A stretch of DNA of 64,000 nucleotides from Stenotrophomonas maltophilia (GTDB lineage: Bacteria; Pseudomonadota; Gammaproteobacteria; Xanthomonadales; Xanthomonadaceae): positions 2,259,501-2,323,500 of the forward strand of contig NZ_CP106759.1 in assembly GCF_025642255.1 (NCBI RefSeq), given 5' to 3'. Below, one piece after another: positions 9,826-17,901 of this stretch. The first letter of the stretch is position 1. Each line of letters starts with the position of its first letter. Position numbers and translations under genes: made by a program. The notes under the pieces were generated by a model. That model had not been told where the DNA came from and ran no database searches. It saw only the letters and a program-made list of their open reading frames with translations.

Positions 9826-10155
9826 TCAGCGCATCACGCGCAGCGACAGCAGGCCGCGACGGCGGAACCACCACTCCAGCGGCAGCGTGACCAGCGGCGG
9901 GACAGCAGCAAGCAGGGCCAGCGCGCTGGCCCACCATGGCCAGCGCAGGCGCACTGCGGAGAACAGGGTCACGGCCACGTACACCAGGAACGCCACGCCA
10001 TGCAGCGGCCCGAACAACTTGACCAGGGCGACGTTGGCCTGCGGGCCGTACTTCAGCCACATGCCCACCAGCAGGCCGGCCCAGGTGATGGCCTCGATGA
10101 AGGCAACCACGGCGAACAGCCGTCCGACGGGGTGCATGGGATTGCCTGGGGTCAC
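9826..10155 (-). CDS. DUF3817-type small integral membrane protein
   Basis: A 109-residue protein with three hydrophobic segments (about residues 12-32, 45-65 and 75-95) and a basic C-terminus. The pattern HPVGRLFAVVAFIEAITWAGL followed by a central PLHGVAFLVYV segment resembles the DUF3817 family of small membrane proteins, whose function is unknown. It is read in the same direction as the ent operon, but 150 bases with their own promoter-like elements separate them, so it is probably not part of the siderophore system. Confidence 0.7.
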   Translation of the reverse strand: MTPGNPMHPVGRLFAVVAFIEAITWAGLLVGMWLKYGPQANVALVKLFGPLHGVAFLVYVAVTLFSAVRLRWPWWASALALLAAVPPLVTLPLEWWFRRRGLLSLRVMR

Positions 10156-10240
10156 ATCGGGCTCCTGCAGGGACAGAAGATGCGAATGATACGCAGATGC
10201 GAACGTTCAGGACACCGTCGGGTCACACCCGCCCACATCG

Positions 10241-10263
10241 GTAGCGCCGGGCCATGCCCGGCG
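10241..10263 (+). repeat. SMAG/REP palindrome (GTAG type)
   Basis: GTAG is followed by an 8-bp stem CGCCGGGC, loop CAT and the matching GCCCGGCG. It lies in the gap just downstream of the LLM oxidoreductase gene. This is the typical form and location of Stenotrophomonas SMAG repeats, which fold into RNA hairpins. Confidence 0.85.
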
Positions 10264-10275
10264 GGCGCAGCACAG

Positions 10276-11211
10276 CTACCGGGGGATATGCGGCAGCACC
10301 CGCTCCCCGATCTCGCGCAGCACGGCCTCCACCGGCCGGCCGTTGTCGACCAGATTGAACATCACATGCGCCACGCCCTGCGCATGCACGCGCAGCAGAT
10401 AGTCACGCAGGCCATCGCGGCCGACCTTCAGGCCAAGCGGCAACGGCTCGGCGGGTGCCTGCGGGTCCGCCTGCAGGTCCAGCAGCATCGACTGCACGAA
10501 CGGTTTGCCCGCCGCGCCCTGTTGCGCCAACGCCTGCTGCCACAGACCGATGCGTCCCTCCTGGGCAGCCTCCTCGCGGTGATAGGTGGCCCATCCTTCA
10601 GACTCACGGGCGATCCACTGCAGGCTCTGCCTGGCGGTACCCACCACCAGCATCGGAATGCGCGCGGCCGGCGCAGGCAGCACGTCGAAGCCTCCGGTCA
10701 CCTGCAGCACGGCGGCCCGCTCGTGTGCCTGCGGCGACAGCGCCGCCCGAAGCAACGACCAGCGCTCACGGAACGTCGCGGCCCTGCCCTCCAGATCCTC
10801 GCCGAACGCGGCGAATTCCTCCGGGCGGTCACCCGAACCCAGGCCCAGCACGAAACGCCCGCCGCTGATGCGGTCCAGGCTCAAGGCCGACTTCGCCACC
10901 TGCAGCGGCTGGCGCAATGGCAGCACGATGGCCGCACTGCCAACCACGATGCGCTCTGTCGCGGCGGCCAGCATGCCCAGCCACAGGAAGGGATCATCCA
11001 GCGCGCTCGCGGTCGCCTCCGGTCCCTGCGGCACCATCAAGGGCACGTCGCGCGTCCACAGCGCGGCAAAGCCGAGGTCATCGGCCAACCGGGCGACACG
11101 CCGCGCCTCATGCGGATCGGCCAACCCGTGCGCCGCCACCGGCGTCATCAGTCCCAGGCTCAGGCCCTGTTCTGCAAACAGCCCAGCGTAGGCAGAATTG
11201 AAATCGCTCAT
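10276..11211 (-). CDS. LLM-class (luciferase-like) oxidoreductase
   Basis: A 311-residue TIM-barrel flavin-dependent oxidoreductase of the bacterial luciferase-like superfamily. Family-typical stretches are LGFAALWTRDVPL near residue 46, a TERIVVGSAAIVLPLRQPLQVAK segment in the first half, and the flavin-site region GRFVLGLGSGDRPEEF near 120. The substrate cannot be told. It most resembles the subgroup annotated TIGR03571. It is monocistronic and diverges from a thioredoxin-fold lipoprotein gene, with a hairpin between them. Confidence 0.8.
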   Translation of the reverse strand: MSDFNSAYAGLFAEQGLSLGLMTPVAAHGLADPHEARRVARLADDLGFAALWTRDVPLMVPQGPEATASALDDPFLWLGMLAAATERIVVGSAAIVLPLRQPLQVAKSALSLDRISGGRFVLGLGSGDRPEEFAAFGEDLEGRAATFRERWSLLRAALSPQAHERAAVLQVTGGFDVLPAPAARIPMLVVGTARQSLQWIARESEGWATYHREEAAQEGRIGLWQQALAQQGAAGKPFVQSMLLDLQADPQAPAEPLPLGLKVGRDGLRDYLLRVHAQGVAHVMFNLVDNGRPVEAVLREIGERVLPHIPR

Positions 11212-11232
11212 GCCGCCAGCTTAGCGTGGAGC

Positions 11233-11257
11233 CCTGCGGCAACGGTGCTGCCGCAGG
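11233..11257. other. Hairpin in a divergent promoter region
   Basis: CCTGCGGCA and TGCCGCAGG form a perfect 9-bp stem around a 7-base loop, 22 bases upstream of the LLM oxidoreductase start and about 160 bases before the lipoprotein gene. It could act in either 5' leader or as an operator. Confidence 0.35.
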
Positions 11258-11414
11258 TGCGTGCCAAGCCGGTGGGTTCAATGGGGTGGTGTATCAGCAG
11301 AGGGTGCGGGCGGGCGTCATGCCCTGCAGCGCACCCTTCATGAGCAAACTGAATCAGCAGCCTCTGCCGTCATTCCTACAATGGCGTGTCACCCTGCCCT
11401 TCGAGATGCTGCCG

Positions 11415-12926
11415 ATGCGCGTCGCGCTTTCCGTGTTGCTGCTGGCTTCGGCGCTGAGCGCCTGCACCCCGGCCCCGGTTTCCACCGCCAACTCCGCCGA
11501 GGCCCCCGCACCGGCGACCGCCATCGCCTGGCGCCAGGGCGACGTCGACGACGCCTTCGCCGAAGCCGCCGACAGCGGCAAGCCGGTGCTGCTGTACTGG
11601 GGCGCGGTCTGGTGCCCACCGTGCAACCAGCTCAAGGCGGGTCTGTTCAAGGACCCGGCCTTCATCGCGCTGACCAGCAAATTCGTTCCCGTCTATCTGG
11701 ATGGTGACGAGGAAGGTGCGCAGGCCTGGGGCGAGCGCTTCGGCGTGCGCGGCTATCCGACCCTGATCGTGCTGGACCCTCAGCGCGACGAAATCACCCG
11801 CGTAGCCGGCGGCAACGATGCCGCCGAACTGACCCGGGCACTGACCGTGGCCGCAGGCCGCCGCAGTGCCGTTGCCGCCACCCTGGCCACCGCATTGGCG
11901 ACGCCGGAGCAACTGGCCGTCGAGGACTGGCAGGTGTTGGGCGACTACGGCTGGGAAGTCGACGCCAACCGCCTGGCCGGCGAACGCAACGGCCAGGACG
12001 TGCTGCGCCAGCTGTCCAAGGCCGCACCGGAGGCCGCCCTGCAGCGCCGTTTTGCTCTGCTTGCCTTGGCGACAGCCGAAAAGCCCGATGCCTCGCCCAC
12101 CGAAGTGCGCGAGCTGCTGCAGGCCGTGCTGGCGCACCCCGCGGAGGTGCGACGCAACCGCGAGCTGCTGGGCTATGCGGGCGTACAGCTGGTCAAGCAG
12201 GCCAGTACCGGGCCGGCCACCAGCAACACCCTGGGGCAGCAGCTGCTGGTCGCACTGGAGCGCGCAGACGCCGAGCGTGGCGACCGCGCCGACGACGCGT
12301 TGTCGCGTGCCCTGACCGAAGTGTCGCTGGCCCGCCAGCAGCAGCCCAAGGGCGCGCTGCCCGCTACTCTGGTTGATCGGGTCAAGCAGCGCGTGGCCGC
12401 CGCCGATGCCGCCGCCACCGATGCGCATGCACGCCAGGCCACGATCAGCAGCGCGGTCTACGCACTGCGCCAGGTCGGCGACGACGCCGGCGCGGAGTCG
12501 CTGCTGCTGGCCGAGCTGAAGCGCAGCGAGCAGCCGTACTACTACATGCCTGAGCTGGCCGAGCTGGCCGAGCAGCGCGGCGACACCGCCGGTGCGCTGG
12601 AGTGGCTGAAGCGTGCCTACGACGGTGCGCAGGGCCCGGCGACCCGCGTGCAGTGGGGTGTGCTGTATGTGGAAGGCCTGCTGAAGCTGGCGCCGGACGA
12701 TGCACCGCGCATCGAGCAGGCGACCACCTCGCTGATTGCCGAACTGGAGGCGCAGCCGTCGGGCTACCACCAGCGCACCCGCCAGCGCTTCGAACGCCTG
12801 GCCGGGCAGCTGAAGGCATGGAGTGGCAAGCACCAGGGCGCGCAGACGCTGGCGCGGCTGCAGCAGCGGATGCAGCAGGCGTGCGGCAATCAGGTGGATG
12901 GGGCGTGCAGGGATTGGCTGGGTTGA
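11415..12926 (+). CDS. Thioredoxin-fold lipoprotein
   Basis: A 503-residue protein. The N-terminal signal peptide ends in a lipobox (LSAC, Cys near residue 19), so it is probably anchored in a membrane facing the periplasm. A thioredoxin-like domain follows, with active site WCPPC near residue 60 and a cis-Pro segment VRGYPTLIVLD. The long C-terminal part (about 330 residues) is helical and Ala/Leu rich, with TPR-like character. It resembles DsbD-gamma/DUF255-like thiol proteins and may reduce or oxidise exported proteins. ATG at 11406 is an alternative start three codons upstream. Confidence 0.75.
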   Translation: MRVALSVLLLASALSACTPAPVSTANSAEAPAPATAIAWRQGDVDDAFAEAADSGKPVLLYWGAVWCPPCNQLKAGLFKDPAFIALTSKFVPVYLDGDEEGAQAWGERFGVRGYPTLIVLDPQRDEITRVAGGNDAAELTRALTVAAGRRSAVAATLATALATPEQLAVEDWQVLGDYGWEVDANRLAGERNGQDVLRQLSKAAPEAALQRRFALLALATAEKPDASPTEVRELLQAVLAHPAEVRRNRELLGYAGVQLVKQASTGPATSNTLGQQLLVALERADAERGDRADDALSRALTEVSLARQQQPKGALPATLVDRVKQRVAAADAAATDAHARQATISSAVYALRQVGDDAGAESLLLAELKRSEQPYYYMPELAELAEQRGDTAGALEWLKRAYDGAQGPATRVQWGVLYVEGLLKLAPDDAPRIEQATTSLIAELEAQPSGYHQRTRQRFERLAGQLKAWSGKHQGAQTLARLQQRMQQACGNQVDGACRDWLG

Positions 12927-12947
12927 GTGGATGATGGCGCAGGCGGG

Positions 12948-12978
12948 TTGACCTCAACCAATGTTGAGGTGCGATAAC
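12948..12978 (+). promoter_or_regulatory. SoxR-type promoter with soxbox
   Basis: TTGACC (12948-12953) and GATAAC (12973-12978) are separated by exactly 19 bases. The spacer region contains CCTCAACCAATGTTGAGG (12952-12969), whose CCTCAA/TTGAGG arms and 18-bp length match the SoxR operator. The overlong spacer with a central dyad is the hallmark of promoters that SoxR, a MerR-family redox sensor, activates by DNA distortion. It precedes sodA by 47 bases. Confidence 0.8.
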
Positions 12979-13025
12979 AGTCTCCCCACGGCCAGCCCCT
13001 GGCCTTCGCTACGGAGACTGCTTCG

Positions 13026-13655
13026 ATGTCGTACTCGCTTCCCCCGCTCCCCTATGCCTACGATGCCCTCGAACCGCATTTCGATGCGCGGACGATGGAG
13101 ATCCACCACAGCAGGCACCACCAGACCTACGTCAGCAACCTCAATGCCGCGGTCGAGCAGGCCGGCCTTTCCGAACAGCCGGTCGAGGCGCTGATCGCCC
13201 GCCTCGATGCCGTGCCGGAGGCCCAGCGCGGCGCGGTCCGGAACAACGGTGGCGGCCACGCCAACCACAGCCTGTTCTGGACCGTGCTCAGCGCACACGG
13301 CGGCACGCCGGATGAGGTGCTGGCGGCGGCCATCGACCGTGACCTCGGCGGCTTCGATGCCTTCAAGGATGCCTTCAGCAAGGCGGCGCTCACCCGCTTC
13401 GGCAGCGGCTGGGCCTGGCTGACCAGCGATCGCGACGGTCGCCTGCGGGTTGAAAGCAGCGCCAACCAGGACAACCCGCTGATGGGCGCGGCCGCCGGCC
13501 TGTCCGGCAACACGCCGATCCTCGGCCTGGATGTGTGGGAGCACGCGTATTACCTGCATTACCAGAACCGCCGTCCGGACTACATCGGGGCGTTCTTCAA
13601 CATCATCGACTGGGCCGAAGTCGGTCGCCGTTACCGCCAGGCGGGCGGCGCATGA
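13026..13655 (+). CDS. sodA: Superoxide dismutase [Mn/Fe type]
   Basis: A 209-residue Fe/Mn superoxide dismutase. Metal ligands fit the family: His in [10 protein letters not shown] near residue 27, His in [11 protein letters not shown] near 81, and Asp/His in DVWEHAYY near 170. The QDNPLM segment is typical of the Mn form. It converts superoxide to peroxide and oxygen; no signal peptide, so cytoplasmic. It is the first gene of a three-gene operon with ATGA overlaps, behind a SoxR-type promoter, so induction by redox-cycling agents is likely. A second sod gene elsewhere in the genome would be expected for housekeeping. Confidence 0.95.
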   Translation: MSYSLPPLPYAYDALEPHFDARTMEIHHSRHHQTYVSNLNAAVEQAGLSEQPVEALIARLDAVPEAQRGAVRNNGGGHANHSLFWTVLSAHGGTPDEVLAAAIDRDLGGFDAFKDAFSKAALTRFGSGWAWLTSDRDGRLRVESSANQDNPLMGAAAGLSGNTPILGLDVWEHAYYLHYQNRRPDYIGAFFNIIDWAEVGRRYRQAGGA

Positions 13656-14230
13656 GCACCGGCACTCCCCATTACGCCGGGCCGTGGGCAGGGGTCTTCC
13701 CCGCCCCGGCTCCGGTACCCTCGGTCAGTCTGCCACCGCGTGCATTGCGGCGGCTGCTCGGCCACTTCCCTACCGGCGTGGCCATCGTCTGCACCCGCGA
13801 CGCACGGGGCACACCGCTGGGCCTGACCATCAATTCCTTCGTGCCGGTGTCGCTGCAGCCGCCGCTGGTACTGTGGAACCTGGCCCTGCACGCACAGAGC
13901 CTGCAGGCCTTCCAGCGCGCCACGCGCTTCGCGATCAGCGTGCTGGGCGCGGACCAGGAAGCACTGGCGCGCACGTTCGCCGATCCCCAGGTGCGCAATC
14001 GTTTCGACGGCGTACCCCTGCTTCCAGACGAAGACGACGCGCCGCCGCGCATCGCCGGCGCGGTCGCGCACCTGACCTGCACCCGTCATGCGCAATGGCC
14101 TGTGGGTGATCACCTGCTGCTGGCCGGCCGCATCATCGAGATCAATGAGACCGGCGGTGCGCCGCTGATGTTCCACCGTGGCCGCTTCCTGCCGGGGCCG
14201 CTGGACACCCTGCGGGAGGTACAGACATGA
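13652..14230 (+). CDS. Flavin reductase family protein
   Basis: A 192-residue FMN-binding split-barrel protein of the flavin reductase-like family (HpaC/RutF type), with [16 protein letters not shown] near residue 31, [21 protein letters not shown] near 60, and a C-terminal HRGRF. Members use NAD(P)H to reduce free FMN or FAD. The start at 13652 makes an ATGA overlap with the sodA stop, and the open frame upstream is a shadow of sodA. Coupling to sodA under a SoxR-like promoter suggests a role in redox-cycling stress. Reduced flavin can also generate superoxide, so pairing with SodA makes sense. Confidence 0.85.
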   Translation: MSTGTPHYAGPWAGVFPAPAPVPSVSLPPRALRRLLGHFPTGVAIVCTRDARGTPLGLTINSFVPVSLQPPLVLWNLALHAQSLQAFQRATRFAISVLGADQEALARTFADPQVRNRFDGVPLLPDEDDAPPRIAGAVAHLTCTRHAQWPVGDHLLLAGRIIEINETGGAPLMFHRGRFLPGPLDTLREVQT

Positions 14231-14565
14231 CCATCGAGGCACTGGAGGACCTGCTCGCCAACGGCCACGACAGCGCGCTGCTGCGCTTCGGGCTGGGCAA
14301 GGGTTGGCTCGACGCCGGCGATCCGGCGCGCGCGGCGACCCATCTGGGCCGCTGCGTGGCACTTGATCCGCATTACTCGGCGGCGTGGAAACTGCTGGGC
14401 AAGGCCTGGCTGGCGGGTGGCCAGCCGCAGGCGGCGCGCGAGGCATGGCAACGCGGCCTCAGCGTGGCCAGCCACCAGGGCGATGAGCAGGCTCGGAAGG
14501 AAATGCAGGTGTTTCTGCGCCGGCTGCAGCGCGAACAGCCGGCGCCGCAGGAGAGCGCGGGCTGA
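14227..14565 (+). CDS. TPR-repeat protein
   Basis: A 112-residue soluble protein with about two to three tetratricopeptide-like helical repeats (LLRFGLGKGWLDAGDPARAATHL, then AAWKLLGKAWLAGGQPQAAREAW). It overlaps the flavin reductase stop by ATGA and ends the sodA operon. TPR proteins usually mediate protein contacts. Its link to the oxidative stress genes is positional only. Confidence 0.75.
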   Translation: MTIEALEDLLANGHDSALLRFGLGKGWLDAGDPARAATHLGRCVALDPHYSAAWKLLGKAWLAGGQPQAAREAWQRGLSVASHQGDEQARKEMQVFLRRLQREQPAPQESAG

Positions 14566-14592
14566 GCCGGCCGCACAGGCCGGCCGCATCGA

Positions 14593-15741
14593 TCAGCCCG
14601 CGTTGGCCGGTGCCGGCGCCGGCATGATGTCCGGCATCGGCAGGCGGCGCGGCTTGCTCGGGAAGGCATGCCGCAGGATGCGCCACACCACCTGGCCGAA
14701 CTGCCGTGGCAGCGAACCGTTGTTGTAGTGCTGACCGTAGCGAAGGCAGATCTCCTTCACTTCCTTGGCGATGGCCGCATAGCGGTTGGCCGGCAGATCC
14801 GGATAGAAGTGGTGTTCGATCTGGTGGCTGAGGTTGCCCGACAGCACGTTGATCAGGAAACCACCGCTGATGTTCGACGAGCCACGCAGCTGGCGCAGGT
14901 ACCAGTGGCCACGCGATTCGTTGCGCAGGCACTCCTTGGGGAACGTCTCCGATTCAGCGGTGAAGTGGCCGCAGAAGATGATCACGTAGGTCCAGATGTT
15001 GCGCAGGCCGTTGGCGACCAGGTTGCCCAGCATCACGGTCAGGAAGAACGGGCCGGCCAGCAGCGGGAACAGCACGTAATCCTTCAGCACCTGGCGCAGC
15101 ATCTTGCGCGCCACCGGACGGGTCTGCAGCCACATCGCGCGGCTGCTGATGCGGCCCTTCAGCCAGCGCCCCAGGCGCAGGTCCTGGGCGGCCACGCCCC
15201 ACTGGAACAGCAGCGCGAAGATCGGTGCGATGATCGGCTGCAGCAGATAGAACGGCTTCCAGCGCTGTTCCGGGAAGATGCGCAGCAGGCCGTAGCCGAT
15301 GTCATCGTCCATGCCACGCACGTTGGTATAGGTGTGGTGGCGGAAATTGTGGGTCTTGCGCCAGTTGTCGGCGGTGGCAACGATGTCCCACTCGTAGGTG
15401 TTGCCGTTCAACTTCGGGTCGCCGGTCCAGTCGAACTGGCCGTGCATCACGTTGTGGCCCAGCTCCATGTTCTCCAGGATCTTCGACAGCGCCAGCATGA
15501 GCGTGCCAGCGATGGCGGCCGGCCACAGCAGCGGTGCCCACAGCAGCGGCGAGAACGCCGCCAGGAACAGCAGGCTGCGGCCGCCGACGCCGAACCAGCG
15601 CACGGCAGCGGCCACGCGCCGGATATAGCGCGTATCGGACGCGCCGAGACTGCCGATCACACGATCGCGGATCGCGTCGAGTTCCTGGCCGAAGGCGTTC
15701 ATTTCGGCAGGACTCAGGGCACGGTCGGTAGCGCGGGTCAT
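14593..15741 (-). CDS. Acyl-CoA/fatty acid desaturase (DesB-like)
   Basis: A 382-residue integral membrane di-iron desaturase. The three histidine boxes are present: HNVMH near residue 95, HNFRHH near 131 and QIEHHF near 311, with hydrophobic segments between them. It introduces a double bond into acyl chains aerobically, tuning membrane unsaturation. The upstream gene encodes its likely electron donor, 12 bases away on the same strand, and a TetR regulator diverges. The same three-gene arrangement is known for P. aeruginosa desB-PA4889/desT. Confidence 0.88.
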   Translation of the reverse strand: MTRATDRALSPAEMNAFGQELDAIRDRVIGSLGASDTRYIRRVAAAVRWFGVGGRSLLFLAAFSPLLWAPLLWPAAIAGTLMLALSKILENMELGHNVMHGQFDWTGDPKLNGNTYEWDIVATADNWRKTHNFRHHTYTNVRGMDDDIGYGLLRIFPEQRWKPFYLLQPIIAPIFALLFQWGVAAQDLRLGRWLKGRISSRAMWLQTRPVARKMLRQVLKDYVLFPLLAGPFFLTVMLGNLVANGLRNIWTYVIIFCGHFTAESETFPKECLRNESRGHWYLRQLRGSSNISGGFLINVLSGNLSHQIEHHFYPDLPANRYAAIAKEVKEICLRYGQHYNNGSLPRQFGQVVWRILRHAFPSKPRRLPMPDIMPAPAPANAG

Positions 15742-15753
15742 GGCAACGGTTCC

Positions 15754-16824
15754 TCAGAGATCCAGGGTCAGGTCGGTGGTCGGCGCACTCACGCAGATCC
15801 GTACGGGCTGTGCCGCTTCGGAATGCGTATCGCCGGTGCGCAGATGGCGGGTAGCGCCACTGACGCGTTCACAGCTGCAGCTGTTGCAGATGCCCATGCG
15901 GCAGCCGTGCCGGGGCTTGATGCCCTGCGCTTCCAGGCTCTCCAGCAGGGAGCGGCCGCGCGGCACGCGCAGCTGGCGCCCACTGCGTGCCAGGGTCAGC
16001 GACACTTCGCCTTCGCCGTCGGCATCCAGCAGCGGCGCGGGCGGCGTGAAGGCTTCCGCCTGGAAACCGGCCACCTGATGCGCAAGGCGGCGGCGCGCGG
16101 CGGCAACGAAGCCGTCCGGGCCACAGGCCAGTACATGGCGCTGTGCCAGCGGCGTGTCATCGCCGGGAATCTGCAGGGCGTGGGTATCGATGCGCGCGGC
16201 CGGCACCTCGCCCTCGCGGGTGGTCAGCAGGTGCACGCGCAGGCCCGGCGTCGCTGCCGCCAGCGTATGCAGTTCGTCACGGAACTGGATGGCGGCCGCT
16301 GTGCGTTCCCAGTAGAACAGGTCCACCGGCGCGCCCAGCGGTCGCTGGCAGGCCTCGCGCAGCAGGCTGCGCATCGGCGTGATGCCGCTGCCCGCCGCCA
16401 GCAGCAGCACCGGCGCGGCGGCCGGCATATGGAAGTCACCGAAGGCGGCATCGATGCGGAACAGGTCACCGGGCCGCGCCTGGTTCACCAGGTGCTGGCT
16501 GACCCGCCCCCCTTCCACGGCTTTGACGGTAATGGCCAGTTCGCGGCCACTCAGCCGGGTCGGGCTGTAGCTGCGCTGCCATACCCGCCCCTCAAGCTCG
16601 ACGCCGAGGGTGACGTGCTGGCCGGCGCGCATGCCGGCCCAGTGCCGGTTGCAGCGCAGGATCAGGGTGGCCGCGCCCTCGCCCGCTGGTTCGCGTCGGA
16701 CCAGGCGTGCCAAGGGCTCGCGCAGCGTCCACAACGGATTGATCTGGCCGGCCCAGAAATCGAACAGCGTGGGCGACAGCCAGCGGTGCAGGGAAAACGG
16801 GGACGGACGGACGACAGCGCTCAT
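15754..16824 (-). CDS. Ferredoxin reductase with C-terminal [2Fe-2S] domain
   Basis: A 356-residue protein. The N-terminal FAD domain has RSYSPTRL near residue 84; the NAD(P) domain has LLLAAGSGITPMRSLL near 143; the plant-type ferredoxin domain at the C-terminus has ligands in CRMGICNSC and a final Cys in VRICVSAP. It should carry electrons from NAD(P)H to the desaturase encoded downstream. The start at 16824 (MSAVVRPS) is used because the open frame upstream crosses the operator region shared with the TetR gene. Confidence 0.88.
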   Translation of the reverse strand: MSAVVRPSPFSLHRWLSPTLFDFWAGQINPLWTLREPLARLVRREPAGEGAATLILRCNRHWAGMRAGQHVTLGVELEGRVWQRSYSPTRLSGRELAITVKAVEGGRVSQHLVNQARPGDLFRIDAAFGDFHMPAAAPVLLLAAGSGITPMRSLLREACQRPLGAPVDLFYWERTAAAIQFRDELHTLAAATPGLRVHLLTTREGEVPAARIDTHALQIPGDDTPLAQRHVLACGPDGFVAAARRRLAHQVAGFQAEAFTPPAPLLDADGEGEVSLTLARSGRQLRVPRGRSLLESLEAQGIKPRHGCRMGICNSCSCERVSGATRHLRTGDTHSEAAQPVRICVSAPTTDLTLDL

Positions 16825-16846
16825 GGCAGCCACTATACGGGCGCAC

Positions 16847-16871
16847 ATACACCTGTGTATACACGTGTATA
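16847..16871. promoter_or_regulatory. Tandem dyads: candidate operator of the TetR-type repressor
   Basis: Two overlapping inverted repeats lie between the divergent starts: ATACACCTGTGTAT (16847-16860) and the perfect 14-bp palindrome TATACACGTGTATA (16858-16871). E. coli FabR and P. aeruginosa DesT bind related dyads at desaturase promoters. Here one operator cluster could control both the reductase-desaturase operon and the repressor gene. Confidence 0.6.
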
Positions 16872-16917
16872 TTGAACCGGATTGGGTATGATTCAGCCTT
16901 GCCCCACCGGAACCCTC

Positions 16918-17574
16918 ATGGCCGCTGCCACCGTCCTGTCGATACCCGAAGATGCGCAGAGCCCGGCCCGCCGTACGGTGAGCCGCGAAGATCTGCTGGC
17001 CGCAGCCCTGAAGCTGATCGGCCCGCACCGCAGCCTGTCCACCCTCAGCCTGCGCGAGGTCGCGCGTGAGGCAGGCATCGCGCCGAACAGCTTCTACCGG
17101 CAGTTCCGCGACATGGACGAACTCGCCGTGGCCCTCATCGATGTGGCCGGCCGCTCGCTGCGCACCATCATCGGCGAGGCGCGGCAGCGCGCGACCTCCT
17201 CCGCCACCAGCGTGGTGCGGGTATCAGTGGAGACCTTCATGGAGCAGCTGCGCGCAGACGACAAGCTGCTGCACGTCCTGCTGCGCGAAGGTGCGGTCGG
17301 CTCGGATGACTTCAAGCACGCTGTCGAGCGCGAGCTGCATTACTTCGAGGAAGAGCTGCAGCACGACCTGGTGCGCCTGGCGGCCCTCGACGGCGCGGTG
17401 CTGCATGCACCGGAACTGGTGGCCAAGGCGATCACCCGCCTGGTGTTCGCGATGGGCGCCACCGCGATGGACCTGCCGCCGGAGAAAGATCCGGAACTGG
17501 TCGAACAGATCTCCACGATGATCCGCATGATCATCGTCGGCGCCCGCACCCCGGCCGCCTTCCGCCGCGGCTGA
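16918..17574 (+). CDS. TetR-family repressor, FabR/DesT-like
   Basis: A 218-residue TetR regulator. The N-terminal HTH covers SLREVAREAGIAPNSFYRQFRDMDELAVAL, near residues 48-77, followed by an all-helical ligand domain. FabR and DesT sense acyl-CoA or acyl-ACP pools and repress desaturase genes. The divergent desaturase operon and the intervening palindromes support this role. ATG at 16888 would add ten residues and is an alternative start. Confidence 0.82.
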   Translation: MAAATVLSIPEDAQSPARRTVSREDLLAAALKLIGPHRSLSTLSLREVAREAGIAPNSFYRQFRDMDELAVALIDVAGRSLRTIIGEARQRATSSATSVVRVSVETFMEQLRADDKLLHVLLREGAVGSDDFKHAVERELHYFEEELQHDLVRLAALDGAVLHAPELVAKAITRLVFAMGATAMDLPPEKDPELVEQISTMIRMIIVGARTPAAFRRG

Positions 17575-17653
17575 TCGCCAGGCTCCAGACCGTTGCCGCT
17601 TTGCGCCGGAATGCTGCAATGCAGTATTTCGAGACGTCGCCCCCTCGGTCATC

Positions 17654-17669
17654 TGTGATTTGCGTCACG
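17654..17669 (+). promoter_or_regulatory. CRP/Clp-like site TGTGATTTGCGTCACG
   Basis: TGTGA-N6-TCACG differs from the CRP consensus TGTGA-N6-TCACA in one base. Xanthomonads use Clp, a CRP homologue, on similar sites. It lies in the 327-base gap 17575-17901, about 230 bases before the autotransporter start. No other gene or clear hairpin was seen in this gap. Confidence 0.4.
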
Positions 17670-17901
17670 ATTTAGATCGGTGAAATGGGGTTCGCCTCGC
17701 TTCGACAGGGGCTTCATGCCGTTTTCACTTCAGCAGGACTATCCAGCATGCGCGAGTTCCGCAGCTGAATAGGCCCTCCACAGCTGGATGGACGCCGCCG
17801 CAGGTTCTGGAAAAGTTGCATGGCTCTGCAGGCTGTCGCCCCGCAGAGTGTTGCCTTTGGCCTGTGGGGACGGGCCCCATCCAACGCATTGGAGAGATCC
17901 C

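Noticed and set aside
11376-12833. 485-residue minus-strand open frame
   Set aside because: It is antisense to the thioredoxin-fold lipoprotein and has no domain. Similar long shadows occur under entF, nrdA, betT, mntH and the TonB receptors because of the high GC content.
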